From: Diaphorobacter sp. HDW4B | Lineage (GTDB): Bacteria; Pseudomonadota; Gammaproteobacteria; Burkholderiales; Burkholderiaceae_C | Direction of reading: 5' to 3' | Length of the DNA: 64,000 nt | Assembly (NCBI RefSeq): GCF_011305535.1 | Contig: NZ_CP049905.1 | Location: 2,635,501-2,699,500 of the forward strand | Notes under the pieces: model-generated | What the model saw: the letters and a program-made list of their open reading frames with translations, nothing else | Databases searched by the model: none | What the model was told of the DNA's origin: nothing | Made by a program: the position numbers and the translations under genes | Shown: in pieces, positions 1 through 9,463 of the stretch | How positions within the stretch are numbered: the first letter of the stretch is position 1 | Layout of the letters: every line of letters starts with the position of its first letter

Positions 1-2
1 TG

Positions 3-668
3 AAGCAGCATGGCTTGAGTCAGGTGCTGTTCAATGCGCCCCCCGGTGACTGGGATGCGGGTGAGCGCGGCATTGCGTGTCTGCCGGGGCGCGAGGCGGA
101 ATTTCGCGACGGCATCGAGCAAGCGCTGAGCTACGCGCAGGCGCTGGCTTGCCCGCGCATTCACGTGATGGCGGGGCTGGTTCCGGCCAGTCTGGATTGC
201 GCCGAGGCGCGGCGCATCTATGTGAAGAACCTGCGGCACGCGGCGCAGCGCGCAGGCGAGCATGGCATTGCGCTCATGCTGGAGCCGATCAACGGCCGCG
301 ACATGCCCGGCTATTTCCTCTCGCGTCAGGACGAGGCGCATGCGCTGGTGGCCGAGATCGGCGAGCCGAATGTACGGGTGCAGATGGATCTATATCACTG
401 CCAGATCGTCGAGGGCGATCTGGCGGCGAAGATCCGCCATTGGCTGCCCGCTGGTGGCGTGGGCCACATGCAGATCGCCGGAGTGCCCGAACGGCATGAG
501 CCCGATGTGGGCGAGATCAATTTCCCATACTTGTTCGAGTTGATCGACCGACTGGGATACGACGGCTGGATCGGCTGCGAGTACAAGCCCGCTCGTGGCG
601 CTGTTCCGGGCGGGACGACGGATGGCCTTGGGTGGATCCGGACGTGTCTTCAAGCACGTGCCGCTTGA
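3..668 (+). CDS. hyi: Hydroxypyruvate isomerase, 5'-truncated by the window edge
   Basis: TIM-barrel sugar isomerase of the Hyi/OtnI family, which interconverts hydroxypyruvate and tartronate semialdehyde (or related 2-oxo-tetronate compounds) in glyoxylate/glycerate metabolism. The frame is open back to the first bases of the window, so the true start lies upstream and about 222 residues of a normally ~260-residue protein are visible. Family signs are [11 protein letters not shown] near the visible N-terminus, [22 protein letters not shown] and the C-terminal GCEYKP. The Glu, Asp, His and Glu residues in these blocks are the usual metal and catalytic ligands. The upstream neighbours are not visible, so a glyoxylate-carboligase context cannot be checked. 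Confidence 0.85.
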   Translation, partial: KQHGLSQVLFNAPPGDWDAGERGIACLPGREAEFRDGIEQALSYAQALACPRIHVMAGLVPASLDCAEARRIYVKNLRHAAQRAGEHGIALMLEPINGRDMPGYFLSRQDEAHALVAEIGEPNVRVQMDLYHCQIVEGDLAAKIRHWLPAGGVGHMQIAGVPERHEPDVGEINFPYLFELIDRLGYDGWIGCEYKPARGAVPGGTTDGLGWIRTCLQARAA

Positions 669-806
669 GAAATCTTCGAGAACTGATTAAATTGTGGGCA
701 AATCTCCTCTGGTCCGCACAGAGACGTATGCCGCATCGGCTTTTCGAGGGGGCCCAGCGCGCATGCCTACTTGTGCGATTCTTACAATCACATTACCTTC
801 CATGCC

Positions 807-1301
807 ATGAATACGATCGTTACAAGAACCGATGGCAAGGTGGAGCTGCATGGTCTGGTGCAGGCCATCAGCCACGCCACGGCAGAAGACAGCCTGAACA
901 ATGTGCTCACCGCAGAGCAGTGGGATTTGTTGGCCCCCTATCTGCTGCCCGTGTCGCTGCCGGCGGGGCAGGTCCTTTTTCAGCAGGGAACGACGGATCG
1001 CACGCTGTATCTGCTGGAAAGTGGCACCCTGAGCGTGCACTTCGAAGACGAGAAGCAGCGCTTGCGACTGGCCATCGTCGGTCAGGGCTCGGTGGTGGGC
1101 GAGGGCGCGTTTTTCTCGCATCAGCCGCGCTCTGCCACGGTGCAGGCGGGTTCGCCCTGCAAGCTGTGGAGCCTGCCGGCCATGCGGTTCACCGAGTTGT
1201 CCAATCGCCAGCCAGCCGTGGCGCTGCACTTGGTGATGGCGGTGGGCGCGGTGCTGTCCAAGCGGCTCGGCAATCGCAAACGTCGGGTCGCGTCAACTTG
1301 A
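807..1301 (+). CDS. Cyclic nucleotide-binding domain protein
   Basis: Single-domain protein of about 164 residues with a CRP-type cNMP-binding beta-roll. The features seen are LPAGQVLFQQG, the turn LYLLESGTLSVHF, GSVVGEGAFFS and the phosphate-binding-cassette-like PRSATVQAGSP. No DNA-binding helix-turn-helix follows, because the protein ends about 30 residues after the roll. It is therefore more likely a regulatory or sensor module than a transcription factor. The ATG at 807 is chosen over a further in-frame start at 771 because the family-like sequence begins there. It lies alone between hyi and an unknown gene. Ligand and partner are unknown. Confidence 0.7.
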   Translation: MNTIVTRTDGKVELHGLVQAISHATAEDSLNNVLTAEQWDLLAPYLLPVSLPAGQVLFQQGTTDRTLYLLESGTLSVHFEDEKQRLRLAIVGQGSVVGEGAFFSHQPRSATVQAGSPCKLWSLPAMRFTELSNRQPAVALHLVMAVGAVLSKRLGNRKRRVAST

Positions 1302-1433
1302 TCCGTCAAATGTTGATTTAACGCACATCAAAAAAAGACTGGCGAACTTCGTGCTCGACAATTAGCATGCGCTCAAGGGGAGCGCTGTACACTTATTTGC
1401 TAATTTTTCAATGCGCTTCAATCTAGGTGCGCC

Positions 1434-2396
1434 ATGTCTTTTCTAAGTTGGTTTTCTCGCGGCCCCGCCAAGGGTGCCCCGGCGCCCAAAGCGCCGCTCA
1501 CTTCGACGCCTTCGGCTGGCTCTGCTGCTGCCGCAGCGGCGCAAGCGCGCGCGCCCAAACCAGCGGACTACGCCGAGCAACTGGCCCGCAAGAACGTGCG
1601 CATGGAGCGCCGCGAATCGCTGTACATGGTGGTTCGCGACGCGATGGTCCGTGCCGGGGTGTTGTCGGCCGGCTACAAATTCAAGGTGCTGTCGCTGGAC
1701 CAACTGGGCCAGCAGTTCGTGGTCATGATCGACCTGGGCAGCGAGTACGGCAGCAGCACCGCACGTCTGAGCGAGATCGAGAGTCTGATCACCCAGAGCG
1801 CCAAGACGCGCTTCGAGATTCTGGTGACCGCCGTGTACTGGCGCATTTATGACAACGCCGCCATCGGTGTTCGCATGCGCCGCGCAACCGACAAGGAAGC
1901 CGCTCCGGCGACGACGTCGGGCTCGCCCAACACGCTGCGCGCTCCGATCATTCCGGTCGGCTCGTACGAGGCGCGGGTGTCCGCTCCTGCGCCGCTGCGT
2001 GGCAATTCCGGTCTGGCCCCTCTGAGCAGTGGCCGCATGCCACTCAACAGCGGTCGCATGCCGCTGAACAGTGCCCAGGCACCGTTGACGTCGAACACTG
2101 CTCAGGCACCGCTGCTCAGCCCGCGCGCAAGCCAGAGCAATGGCCATTACGACCCGATCGAGGACGATGAAGTCGCCGCCTTCAAGCGCGCGCTCAATGG
2201 TGCTGGTGGCATGGCATCCGGCGGTGCGCGTCCCGTGACGGCGGCGGATCGTCCGGGCACGACCGTACGCAGTGGGCCGATGTCACGCTCGCCGCTGCTC
2301 CAGCCGTCTGGCAATTCGGGCTTCGCGGATACGGAAATGCCAGCGGATTCGGCCAGCTCCGATTTGAGCGCCACCCAATACGGCGACCTTCACTGA
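1434..2396 (+). CDS. Conserved hypothetical protein with disordered ends
   Basis: Protein of 320 residues that I do not recognise. Residues 1-45 are Ala/Pro-rich and probably disordered. Residues about 45-145 form a compact, probably folded block (LARKNVRMERRESLYMVV, then a segment ending VYWRIYDNAAIGVRMR). From about 150 on it is low-complexity and Ser/Pro/Gly-rich, with a short repeat of the type SGRMPLNSGRMPLNS followed by QAPL units. There is no signal peptide and no clear membrane segment. It stands alone, followed by an intergenic hairpin repeat. Codon use is similar to its neighbours, so it is a real gene, probably lineage-specific. Confidence 0.65.
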   Translation: MSFLSWFSRGPAKGAPAPKAPLTSTPSAGSAAAAAAQARAPKPADYAEQLARKNVRMERRESLYMVVRDAMVRAGVLSAGYKFKVLSLDQLGQQFVVMIDLGSEYGSSTARLSEIESLITQSAKTRFEILVTAVYWRIYDNAAIGVRMRRATDKEAAPATTSGSPNTLRAPIIPVGSYEARVSAPAPLRGNSGLAPLSSGRMPLNSGRMPLNSAQAPLTSNTAQAPLLSPRASQSNGHYDPIEDDEVAAFKRALNGAGGMASGGARPVTAADRPGTTVRSGPMSRSPLLQPSGNSGFADTEMPADSASSDLSATQYGDLH

Positions 2397-2401
2397 GGCA
2401 T

Positions 2402-2480
2402 CCCCCTGAGGCGCTTCGCGCCTTCCCCCTTCTCTCTGCGTGCTTCGCACTTCGGGAAGGGGGACAACGCCAGCGGCCTG
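2402..2480. repeat. Intergenic hairpin repeat (Comamonadaceae-type)
   Basis: Just after the unknown gene there are two nested or adjacent hairpins. GGCGC/GCGCC has a TTC loop near 2410-2422. CCCCCTTC at 2425-2432 pairs with GAAGGGGG at 2456-2463. The C-rich arms with a GCTTCGC core resemble dispersed repeats I recall from intergenic regions of Comamonadaceae genomes. It lies between convergent genes (the unknown gene on plus, apt on minus), so it may also serve as a transcription end. No second copy is seen in this window. Confidence 0.45.
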
Positions 2481-2592
2481 GCGAAGCCAGTTCCGCGGCG
2501 TTTCTCGAATGGCCTACTCCGTGGCCTTCTGATGGTTGAGTGCAGCGCGGGTTTTGAGCGCTGCTGGCTGGACTGGCGCTGCTGATGTTGCT

Positions 2593-3150
2593 TCAGTGGC
2601 CTTCGAAATCCACCAGATTGAAGATCGACAGACCGGCGTCGCGCAGGCGCTGGGAGCCGCCCAGCTCGGGCAGGTCGACGATGACGGCGCCTTCGGTCAC
2701 GGTGGCGCCTAGGCGTTCCAGCAGGTTCTTGCCAGCCATCATGGTGCCGCCGGTGGCGATGAGATCGTCGATCAGCAGCACGCGGTCGCCGGGTTTGACG
2801 GCGTCGGCGTGCAGTTCGACGGTCGCGCTGCCGTATTCGAGTTCGTAGGTTTCCTCGACCGTGGTGAACGGCAGCTTGCCCTTCTTGCGGATCGGCACGA
2901 AGCCGACGTTCAGCTCGTACGCGATCACTGCGCCGATGATGAAGCCGCGCGCATCCAGGCCCGCCACCACGTCGGGGCGCAGTTCCTTGTCCATGTAGCG
3001 GTGCACGAAGGCGTCGATGAGCACGCGAAACACCTTGGGGTCCTGCAGCAGCGGCGTGATGTCGCGGAACTGCACGCCGGGCGCGGGCCAGTCCGGCACG
3101 GTGCGCATGTGCTGGCGCAGGTATTCATTGACGCTCAGTGGGTGCTGCAT
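2593..3150 (-). CDS. apt: Adenine phosphoribosyltransferase
   Basis: Purine-salvage enzyme converting adenine plus PRPP to AMP. The length (185 residues from the ATG at 3150) fits the family. Residue blocks seen: [17 protein letters not shown] near the N-terminus, [19 protein letters not shown], and the PRPP-binding loop [14 protein letters not shown] with its acidic pair and TGGT. The start at 3150 gives the canonical N-terminus; the upstream extension to 3192 is poorly conserved in character. The next gene on the same strand would be the antiporter, whose stop codon lies only ~40 bases upstream, so the two may be co-transcribed. Confidence 0.95.
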   Translation of the reverse strand: MQHPLSVNEYLRQHMRTVPDWPAPGVQFRDITPLLQDPKVFRVLIDAFVHRYMDKELRPDVVAGLDARGFIIGAVIAYELNVGFVPIRKKGKLPFTTVEETYELEYGSATVELHADAVKPGDRVLLIDDLIATGGTMMAGKNLLERLGATVTEGAVIVDLPELGGSQRLRDAGLSIFNLVDFEGH

Positions 3151-3188
3151 GGTGGGTGCTCTGTCGTTTGGAGATGGATGGGATCGGG

Positions 3189-5180
3189 TCACTTGCCGCG
3201 CAGCAGCAGGTCTTCGGTCAGGGCCAGCGCCTTGGGCAGGCCGCGCAGCACGAGTGTATCGCCTTCGGCCAGCAGCGATGGATCGGCTGCATCGGCACTG
3301 ACGGAGCCATTGGCGCGGCGCACGGCGACGAACTGCACCTCGCGCGTGCCCAGTGCCAGCTCGTGCAGCGCGCGGCCAAGGGCGGCGGCTCCGGAGGGCA
3401 GGGTGAAGGATTTCAGGCGCTCCTGATCGAGCTCGGCGGGCGTGTCGTCATCTGCGCCGTGGAAATAGTCGCGCAGCAACTGGTAGCGGCCTTCGCGCTG
3501 CTCGCGCACCAAGCGGATCACCCGGCGCATGGGCACGCCGACCAGCGCGAGCGCGTGGCTGGCCAACATCAGCGAGCCTTCGATGGCCTCGGGCACGACC
3601 TCGCTGGCTCCAGCGAGCTGCAGCTTGTCGAGATTGGCGTCGTCCACGGTGCGCACGATCACCGGCACATTCGGCGCGTGCTTTTTGATGTTGGCGAGCG
3701 TCTTGAGCGTGGCGTGGGTGTCCAGATGCGTGACGACCACCGCGCTGGCGCGCGCAAGGCCCGCCGCCATCAGCGCCTGCAGGCGGGTGGCGTCGCCGTA
3801 GACCACCGATTCGCCACCGGCAGCGGCCTGGTGCACGCGGTCGGGGTCGAGGTCGAGCGCCAGATAGGGGATGTTTTCGATCTTGAGCAGACGCGCCAGA
3901 TTCTGGCCTGAACGACCGTAGCCGCAGATCACCACATGGTGATCGGTGTTGATGGCCTGGCGCGCAATCTGCGTCATTTGCAGCGATTGCAGCATCCAGT
4001 CGCTCGCGGCCAGTCGCATGACGATGCGGTTGCTGTACTGGATGAGCAGCGGCGTGAGCAGCATGGACACAACCATGGCCGCCAGAATCGGATTCTTGAG
4101 CGCGGGCTGCACCAGCCCTTGGGCGACGCTCAGCGACAGCAGCACAAAGCCGAATTCACCCGCCTGCGCCAGATAGATGCCGGTGCGCAGCGACACGCCG
4201 GCAGGCGACTTCATGAACCGCGCGATCGCAAAGATCACCACGCCTTTGAGCAGCATGGGCACGATGAGCAACAGCAGCACCAGCGCCCAGCGCTCCAGCA
4301 GGATGTGCCAGTCGAGCTGCATGCCGATGGTGATGAAGAACAGGCCCAGCAGCACGTCGTGGAACGGGCGGATGTCGGTCTCCACCTGGTGCTTGTATTC
4401 GGTCTCGGACACCAGCACGCCCGCGATGAAGGCCCCCAGCGCGAGCGACAGCCCGGCCAGCTCGGTCAGCCACGCCAAGCCCAGCGCGAACAGTAGCAGG
4501 TTGAGCATGAACAGCTCTTCGCTGTGGCGACGCGCGACGAGGTTGAACCACCAGCGCATCAGCCGCTGCCCACCGGTCAGCAAAATGGTGATCAGCGCGG
4601 CGGCCTTGAGCATTTCCAGCGGCAGTGCCCAGATCAACTTGTCGGGCGCGCCTCCCAGCGCGGGAATCAGGATCAGCAGCGGCACCACGGCCAGATCCTG
4701 GAACAGCAGAATGCCCATCACGCGGCGGCCGTGTTCGGTCTCCAGTTCGGCGCGCTCGGCCATCATCTTCACGACGATGGCGGTGCTGCTCATCACCAAC
4801 GTGCCCGAGAGCGCCACAGCGGTCTGCCAGCTCATGTCCCACACGCGGCCCGCAAAGCGCGACAGCAGCATCAGCCCGATGAATGACAGCAGCATGGTCA
4901 GCACCACCTGCATGAGGCCAAGACCGAACACCAGCTTGCGCATGGCGCGCAGCTTGGGCAGGCTGAATTCGAGGCCGATGGCGAACATCAGAAACACCAC
5001 GCCGAACTCGCCCAGATGGCGCACGCCCTCGGAATTGCTGGCCAGCGCGAGTGCATGCGGCCCGATCAACACCCCTGCTGCCAGATAGCCCAACATGGGC
5101 GGCTGCTTGAGCGTGCGGCAGACAACGACGGCCAGCACAGCGGCAAGCAGATAGAGCAGAGTGAGGGCCAGTGAGGACAT
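3189..5180 (-). CDS. CPA2 monovalent cation:proton antiporter with RCK domain (KefB/KefC/YbaL-like)
   Basis: Inner-membrane K+/H+ (or Na+/H+) antiporter of 663 residues. Residues 1 to ~385 hold about 12 hydrophobic segments of the Na/H-exchanger fold (for example [14 protein letters not shown] and [15 protein letters not shown]). At ~410-530 there is a TrkA-N/RCK Rossmann domain starting [12 protein letters not shown]. At ~580-660 there is a TrkA-C domain ending [14 protein letters not shown]. The start at 5180 begins with the first membrane segment; the open frame runs much further upstream but there overlaps kdsD/kdsC antisense. It is divergent to kdsD with only ~50 bases between. No KefF/KefG partner gene is nearby, so the exact subfamily is uncertain. 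Confidence 0.88.
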   Translation of the reverse strand: MSSLALTLLYLLAAVLAVVVCRTLKQPPMLGYLAAGVLIGPHALALASNSEGVRHLGEFGVVFLMFAIGLEFSLPKLRAMRKLVFGLGLMQVVLTMLLSFIGLMLLSRFAGRVWDMSWQTAVALSGTLVMSSTAIVVKMMAERAELETEHGRRVMGILLFQDLAVVPLLILIPALGGAPDKLIWALPLEMLKAAALITILLTGGQRLMRWWFNLVARRHSEELFMLNLLLFALGLAWLTELAGLSLALGAFIAGVLVSETEYKHQVETDIRPFHDVLLGLFFITIGMQLDWHILLERWALVLLLLIVPMLLKGVVIFAIARFMKSPAGVSLRTGIYLAQAGEFGFVLLSLSVAQGLVQPALKNPILAAMVVSMLLTPLLIQYSNRIVMRLAASDWMLQSLQMTQIARQAINTDHHVVICGYGRSGQNLARLLKIENIPYLALDLDPDRVHQAAAGGESVVYGDATRLQALMAAGLARASAVVVTHLDTHATLKTLANIKKHAPNVPVIVRTVDDANLDKLQLAGASEVVPEAIEGSLMLASHALALVGVPMRRVIRLVREQREGRYQLLRDYFHGADDDTPAELDQERLKSFTLPSGAAALGRALHELALGTREVQFVAVRRANGSVSADAADPSLLAEGDTLVLRGLPKALALTEDLLLRGK

Positions 5181-5229
5181 GACTGATGCTAAACGAGCCA
5201 AGGGCCAACGCGCCCTATAAAATTCCCGA

Positions 5230-6234
5230 ATGTCTACCTCTTTACCCACTCCCACCCATCCGTTCGACCCAGCCCGCGCCCTGCAGCTGGCGCGGGAGGC
5301 GCTTCGAGATGAGGCCCACGCGCTCGTGGCTCTCTCCGATCGTGTGGGAGATTCGTTCGTCAATGCGGTTTCCCGAATTCTCGCCACGCCCGGTCGTGTG
5401 GTGGTCATGGGCATGGGCAAGAGCGGCCATGTCGGTCGCAAGATCGCCGCGACGCTGGCGTCCACCGGCACGCCCGCATTCTTCGTGCACCCGGCCGAAG
5501 CCAGCCACGGCGATCTGGGCATGGTCACGCAGGGTGACCTGGTGCTGGGCATCTCCAACAGCGGCGAGGCCAACGAACTCACTGTGCTGCTGCCGGTCCT
5601 CAAGCGCCAGGGCGTGCCGCTGATCGCGATGACCGGCGGGCTGGAATCCTCGCTCGCCAAATATGCCGACGTCGTGCTCGACAGCGGCGTGGAGCGCGAA
5701 GCCTGCCCGCTGAATCTGGCACCCACTACCAGCACCACCGCGCAGATGGCGCTGGGCGATGCGCTGGCCGTGGCCTTGCTCGATGCACGCGGCTTTCGCA
5801 CAGAAGACTTTGCGCGCTCGCATCCCGGTGGTGCGCTGGGTCGCAAGCTGCTCACGCTGGTGCGCGACGTGATGCGCTCGGGCGACGAGCTGCCGAGCGT
5901 GTCGGCCGATGCGTCGTTCAGTGATCTGATGCGCGAGATGAGCGCCAAGTCGCTGGGGGCTTCCACGGTCGTCGATGCCGAGGGCCATCTGCTGGGCATC
6001 TTCACCGATGGCGACCTGCGTCGCCGCATCGAGTCCGGCGGCGAACTGCTGGGCGCGAAGGCGGGCGAGGTCATGCACACCAAGCCGCGCACGATTCGCC
6101 CACAGGCGCTGGCCGCCGACGCGGCCGCGCTGATGGAGCAGCATTCGATCACCAGCGTGCTGGTCACGGACGAGCAGAACCAACTGCTCGGCATGGTGCA
6201 TATTGGCGATCTGATGCGTGCAAAGGTCATTTGA
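5230..6234 (+). CDS. kdsD: D-arabinose 5-phosphate isomerase (KpsF/GutQ family)
   Basis: Cytoplasmic isomerase making D-arabinose 5-phosphate from ribulose 5-phosphate, the first step to Kdo for lipopolysaccharide. The 334 residues hold an N-terminal SIS sugar-isomerase domain (~40-175: GMGKSGHVGRKIAATLAS, HPAEASHGDLGM, and an ISNSGE phosphosugar loop) and two CBS domains (~205-330, the second with HSITSVLVTD). It leads the block kdsD-kdsC-lptC and its stop overlaps the start of kdsC by one base (TGATG). A TATAAA box lies 10-15 bases before the ATG in the short divergent intergenic space. Confidence 0.95.
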   Translation: MSTSLPTPTHPFDPARALQLAREALRDEAHALVALSDRVGDSFVNAVSRILATPGRVVVMGMGKSGHVGRKIAATLASTGTPAFFVHPAEASHGDLGMVTQGDLVLGISNSGEANELTVLLPVLKRQGVPLIAMTGGLESSLAKYADVVLDSGVEREACPLNLAPTTSTTAQMALGDALAVALLDARGFRTEDFARSHPGGALGRKLLTLVRDVMRSGDELPSVSADASFSDLMREMSAKSLGASTVVDAEGHLLGIFTDGDLRRRIESGGELLGAKAGEVMHTKPRTIRPQALAADAAALMEQHSITSVLVTDEQNQLLGMVHIGDLMRAKVI

Positions 6235-6812
6235 TGAGCAACTCGCAAACTGAAGCGGCGGTGACTTCGCTGCAACCAGCCATCCAGATCGATCCCGAAC
6301 TTCTGCTGCGCGCGCAACCCGTGCGCGTGGTGTTCTTCGACGTGGACGGCGTGCTCACCGATGGCGGGCTGTATTTCTCGGAGCAGGGCGAGACGATCAA
6401 GCGTTTCAACACGCTGGACGGCCACGGCCTCAAGCTGCTGCAGAAGGCGGGCATCACGCCAGCCGTCGTCACCGGACGTGATTCGCCCGCGCTGCGGCTG
6501 CGCCTGAAAAATCTGGGCGTGGTGCACGCGCGCTTTGGTACCGAGGACAAGCGTCCCGCTGCCGAGGCGATTCTGGCCGAGTTGGGGCTCGATTGGAGCC
6601 AGGCCGCCGCCATGGGCGACGACTGGCCCGATCTGCCGGTGATGCGCCGCTCGGTGTTTGCCTGCGCGCCGCTGAACGCGCAGGTCGAGGTGAAGGCCAA
6701 CGCGCACTACATCACCCAAGCCGCCGCCGGACAGGGTGCTGCACGTGAACTCTGCGACCTGTTGCTGGTGGCCAGCGGCAAGTATGCGCAACTGCTGGCG
6801 GAATACGCATGA
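6234..6812 (+). CDS. kdsC: 3-deoxy-D-manno-octulosonate 8-phosphate phosphatase
   Basis: HAD-superfamily phosphatase releasing Kdo from Kdo-8-phosphate. Seen motifs: FFDVDGVLTDGGLYF (nucleophile and acid Asp pair), VVTGRDSPALRLR (motif II), and GDDWPDLPVM (motif IV metal-binding Asp residues). It has 192 residues, slightly longer at the N-terminus than the E. coli enzyme. The ATG at 6234 overlaps the kdsD stop. It overlaps lptC downstream by four bases (ATGA), so the three genes are one translationally coupled unit. Confidence 0.95.
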   Translation: MSNSQTEAAVTSLQPAIQIDPELLLRAQPVRVVFFDVDGVLTDGGLYFSEQGETIKRFNTLDGHGLKLLQKAGITPAVVTGRDSPALRLRLKNLGVVHARFGTEDKRPAAEAILAELGLDWSQAAAMGDDWPDLPVMRRSVFACAPLNAQVEVKANAHYITQAAAGQGAARELCDLLLVASGKYAQLLAEYA

Positions 6813-7468
6813 CCCTCAACGAGCGCATGCGCCGCGTCTGGGAGATCTTCTCCATCTACTTGCCGATCCTGCTGATGGGCTTGCTCGCGCTCGGCACCTG
6901 GTGGCTGGTGCGCAACGCCCCCAAGCCGCTGGAGCAGCCACAGCAGCGCGCGGTGTCGCACGAGCCCGACTACTACATGCGCGACTTCTCCATCAAGTCG
7001 TTCGACGCCACGGGCCGCCTGCAAAGCGAGATCCAGGGCGAGACGCTCAAGCACTTCATGGACACCGACACGCTGGAAATCCTGAAAGCCCGCATGCGCT
7101 CGATCAGCCCGGACGGCCGCGTGACGCTGTCCACGGCCAACCGTGCACTGTCGAACTCGGACGGCACGGAAGTGCAGCTCTTCGGCGACGCCGTCGTTAC
7201 GCGCGAGGAATTCAAGAAGACCGGCGCCAAGCCCGTTCCGCCCATGCAGTTCAAGGGCGAATTCCTGCATGTCTGGCCGAACGAGGAACGCGTGAAGTCG
7301 CACCTGCCGGTCACGCTCACACGGGGTCCCGACCAGTTCACCGGCGACGCCATGGACTTCGACAACTACAGCCAGGTGCTGAACATGCGCGGCGACGTCA
7401 AGGGCAAGATGCAGCCGAGCCGGGTCACTTCGACCCTCACGCCCGCTCCTCGCAACAACCGGCCTTGA
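6809..7468 (+). CDS. lptC: LPS export system protein LptC
   Basis: Bitopic inner-membrane protein of the LPS transport bridge LptBFGCAD. It has 219 residues with a single membrane anchor (IFSIYLPILLMGLLALGTWWL, about residues 12-32) followed by a periplasmic OstA-like beta-jellyroll (YYMRDFSIKSFDATGRLQ, then GRVTLSTANRAL). It is coupled to kdsC by an ATGA overlap, the usual order. In many proteobacteria lptA and lptB follow directly. Here a short-chain dehydrogenase follows instead and the block ends in a terminator. Confidence 0.9.
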   Translation: MTLNERMRRVWEIFSIYLPILLMGLLALGTWWLVRNAPKPLEQPQQRAVSHEPDYYMRDFSIKSFDATGRLQSEIQGETLKHFMDTDTLEILKARMRSISPDGRVTLSTANRALSNSDGTEVQLFGDAVVTREEFKKTGAKPVPPMQFKGEFLHVWPNEERVKSHLPVTLTRGPDQFTGDAMDFDNYSQVLNMRGDVKGKMQPSRVTSTLTPAPRNNRP

Positions 7469-7500
7469 GGCCCCACCAGAACGAGAACGGAAACGCCGTC

Positions 7501-8289
7501 ATGAACTCCTCCCCCCTGGTCTTCATCACCGGCGCTTCCAGCGGCATAGGCCAGGCGCTGGCCCTGCGCTATGCCAAGGCGGGTTTCCGGCTGGCGCTGG
7601 TCGCACGGCGTGTCGATGTGATGCAGGCATGGGCAGCGTCGCAGGGGCTGGGTGAAGACCGCTGCCGCTTCTATGGCGCGGATGTGGCCGAGATCGACAG
7701 CATCGTCGGCGCAGGAGAGCGCTGCATTCGGGAACAAGGCCTGCCCGACGTGGTGATCGCGAATGCCGGCATCAGCGTGGGCGTGGACACCTCGGAGCGC
7801 GAGGACATCGATCAGATGGCGCGCGTGTATGCGATCAACAACATCGGTCTCGCCGCCACCTTCCAGCCGTTCATCAAGCCGATGTGCGTGCGCGGCACTG
7901 GCACGTTGGTGGGCATTGCCAGCGTGGCAGGCATTCGCGGTCTGCCGGGGCATGGGGCGTATTGCTCCAGCAAGGCGGCCGTCATCAGCTATTGCGAGAG
8001 CCTGCGCGGTGAGCTGAACACACAGGGCGTGTCCGTCGTGACGATTCTGCCGGGCTATGTGGACACACCGCTCACGCAGGAGAACCGGTATTCGATGCCG
8101 TTTCTCATTTCGGCGGGGAAATTTGCGGACCGCGCGTTCCAGACCATCGAGGCCCGTACCAGCTACCGAGTGATTCCCTGGCAGATGGGCGTGGTCGCCA
8201 AACTGCTGCGCTTGCTGCCCAATTGGGCTTTCGACAAGGCGCTGCATGGGCGGGAGCGCAAGCATCGAGGAACTGTGTCGAAAAGCTGA
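7501..8289 (+). CDS. Short-chain dehydrogenase/reductase
   Basis: Classical SDR of 262 residues. The NAD(P)-binding TGASSGIGQ lies at residues ~10-18, the NAG motif at ~88-90, and the catalytic Ser...YxxxK as GIASVAG and YCSSK. LPGYVDTPLT follows the active site and is typical for the family. The C-terminal ~40 residues are hydrophobic/basic and may touch the membrane. It lies 32 bases after lptC, probably in the same transcript, and a strong bidirectional terminator follows. The substrate is unknown; the position suggests, without proving, a link to lipid or envelope metabolism. Confidence 0.85.
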   Translation: MNSSPLVFITGASSGIGQALALRYAKAGFRLALVARRVDVMQAWAASQGLGEDRCRFYGADVAEIDSIVGAGERCIREQGLPDVVIANAGISVGVDTSEREDIDQMARVYAINNIGLAATFQPFIKPMCVRGTGTLVGIASVAGIRGLPGHGAYCSSKAAVISYCESLRGELNTQGVSVVTILPGYVDTPLTQENRYSMPFLISAGKFADRAFQTIEARTSYRVIPWQMGVVAKLLRLLPNWAFDKALHGRERKHRGTVSKS

Positions 8290-8314
8290 CGCTTATGGAG
8301 GCGTGCCACCAATG

Positions 8315-8339
8315 AAAAAGGCTCCCGAGGGAGCCTTTT
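8315..8339. terminator. Bidirectional intrinsic terminator
   Basis: A compact hairpin has arms AAAAGGCTCC and GGAGCCTTTT around a short loop, with A-tract and T-tract on both sides. It lies between the SDR (plus) and the RRM protein (minus), so it can end both transcripts. Confidence 0.85.
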
Positions 8340-8376
8340 GCCTGATGGCTGAATCCCGGTTGCCCGGGATCAGAAA

Positions 8377-8856
8377 TCAATAGCCGTTGTTGCCGCCGCC
8401 GTAGCCGCCGCCACCGGAGCGACCACCGCCGCCACCGCCATTGCGCGAGCCAGCGCCGTAGGGGCTGCGGAAACCGCCTTCGCCACCACGACCACCACCG
8501 CCGCCGCCACCACCGTAGCCGCCGCCACCGGAACGGCCACCGCCGCCACCACCGTAGCCGCCGCCACCGCCGCCGAAACCACCGCCACCGCTACGGGGAG
8601 GACGTGGTTCCATTGGACGAGCTTCGTTCACGACGATGCTGCGACCGCCCATGGGCTGGCCGTTCATGCCGTTGATGGCCGCTTGCGCTTCAGCATCGCT
8701 GGCCATTTCTACGAAACCAAAGCCCTTGGAGCGACCAGTGTCGCGCTCCATCATGACTTTGGCGCTGGTCACGGCGCCGAACTGGCCAAAGGCCTGTTCC
8801 AGATCGCTATCGCGCACCGAGTACGGCAGGTTGCCGACGTACAGTTTGTTGCCCAT
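8377..8856 (-). CDS. Glycine-rich RRM RNA-binding protein
   Basis: 159-residue RNA-binding protein. Residues 1-80 form one RRM domain with RNP2 (KLYVGNLPYS) and RNP1 (KGFGFVEM). The rest is a long Gly-rich tail built from GGGGYGGGGGGRSG-type units, ending GGGNNGY. The ATG at 8856 is favoured because AGGAG stands 5-10 bases upstream; an in-frame start at 8871 exists. This is the cyanobacterial/proteobacterial Rbp type, often cold-inducible and acting as an RNA chaperone. A shorter paralog lies ~270 bases upstream on the same strand. Confidence 0.9.
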   Translation of the reverse strand: MGNKLYVGNLPYSVRDSDLEQAFGQFGAVTSAKVMMERDTGRSKGFGFVEMASDAEAQAAINGMNGQPMGGRSIVVNEARPMEPRPPRSGGGGFGGGGGGYGGGGGGRSGGGGYGGGGGGGGRGGEGGFRSPYGAGSRNGGGGGGRSGGGGYGGGNNGY

Positions 8857-9127
8857 CAAGGGACTCCTCAAGAACTAAGAAAAAAGTGATGGAGACTCGA
8901 AACCGCAGTCGGCTAATCGCACATGTGCTTTGAGCACAAATTTGACGGACCACCGCAACTTTGGCGTGAAAAATACCCCAGCCAAAACATTATGCGCCAC
9001 AACTTCGAAAAAAATGCAAGTTCATGTGAGGCTGAATTCCGAAAACAGAAGATTCCTACAGCCTCACACTGACATTTTGAAAATCGGCTTGGTCCGGACT
9101 GTAATCAGTACAGACTGGCGCTGACAA

Positions 9128-9463
9128 TCAGTAGCTGGCGCGGTCGTAACCGCCGCCGTTGCCACGGAAGCCACCGCGGTCACCGCCGAAACCGCCGCTG
9201 CGGGGTGGACGGGGTTCCATCGGACGAGCGATGTTGACCACCAGGTCGCGGCCGCCGTAGTTTTGGCCATGCGCGCCTTGGATGGCGGCTTGTGCTTCGG
9301 CTTCGTTGCCCATTTCCACAAAGCCGAAGCCCTTGGAACGGCCGGTGTCACGTTCCATCATGACCTTGGCGCTCAGCACGGCACCGAACTGACCAAAGGT
9401 CTGTTCCAGATCGCCGTCACGGAAAGAATAGGGCAGGTTGCCCACGTACAGTTTGTTGCTCAT
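9128..9463 (-). CDS. RRM RNA-binding protein, short paralog
   Basis: 111-residue paralog of the downstream gene. The RRM core is nearly the same (LYVGNLPYSFRDGDLEQTFGQFG, split here by the RNP2 motif, and RNP1 KGFGFVEM). The Gly-rich tail is only ~25 residues, with GGFGGDRGGFRGNGGGYDR. The two genes are tandem copies with separate ~270-base leader regions, so they are probably regulated independently. The tail difference is the main divergence. Confidence 0.9.
   Translation of the reverse strand: MSNKLYVGNLPYSFRDGDLEQTFGQFGAVLSAKVMMERDTGRSKGFGFVEMGNEAEAQAAIQGAHGQNYGGRDLVVNIARPMEPRPPRSGGFGGDRGGFRGNGGGYDRASY

Noticed and set aside
5181-6791. The open frame of the KefB/C-type antiporter extends upstream to 6791 on the minus strand.
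   Set aside because: The extension is Ser/Arg-rich without family similarity and lies antisense to kdsD and kdsC; the first membrane segment starts at 5180.
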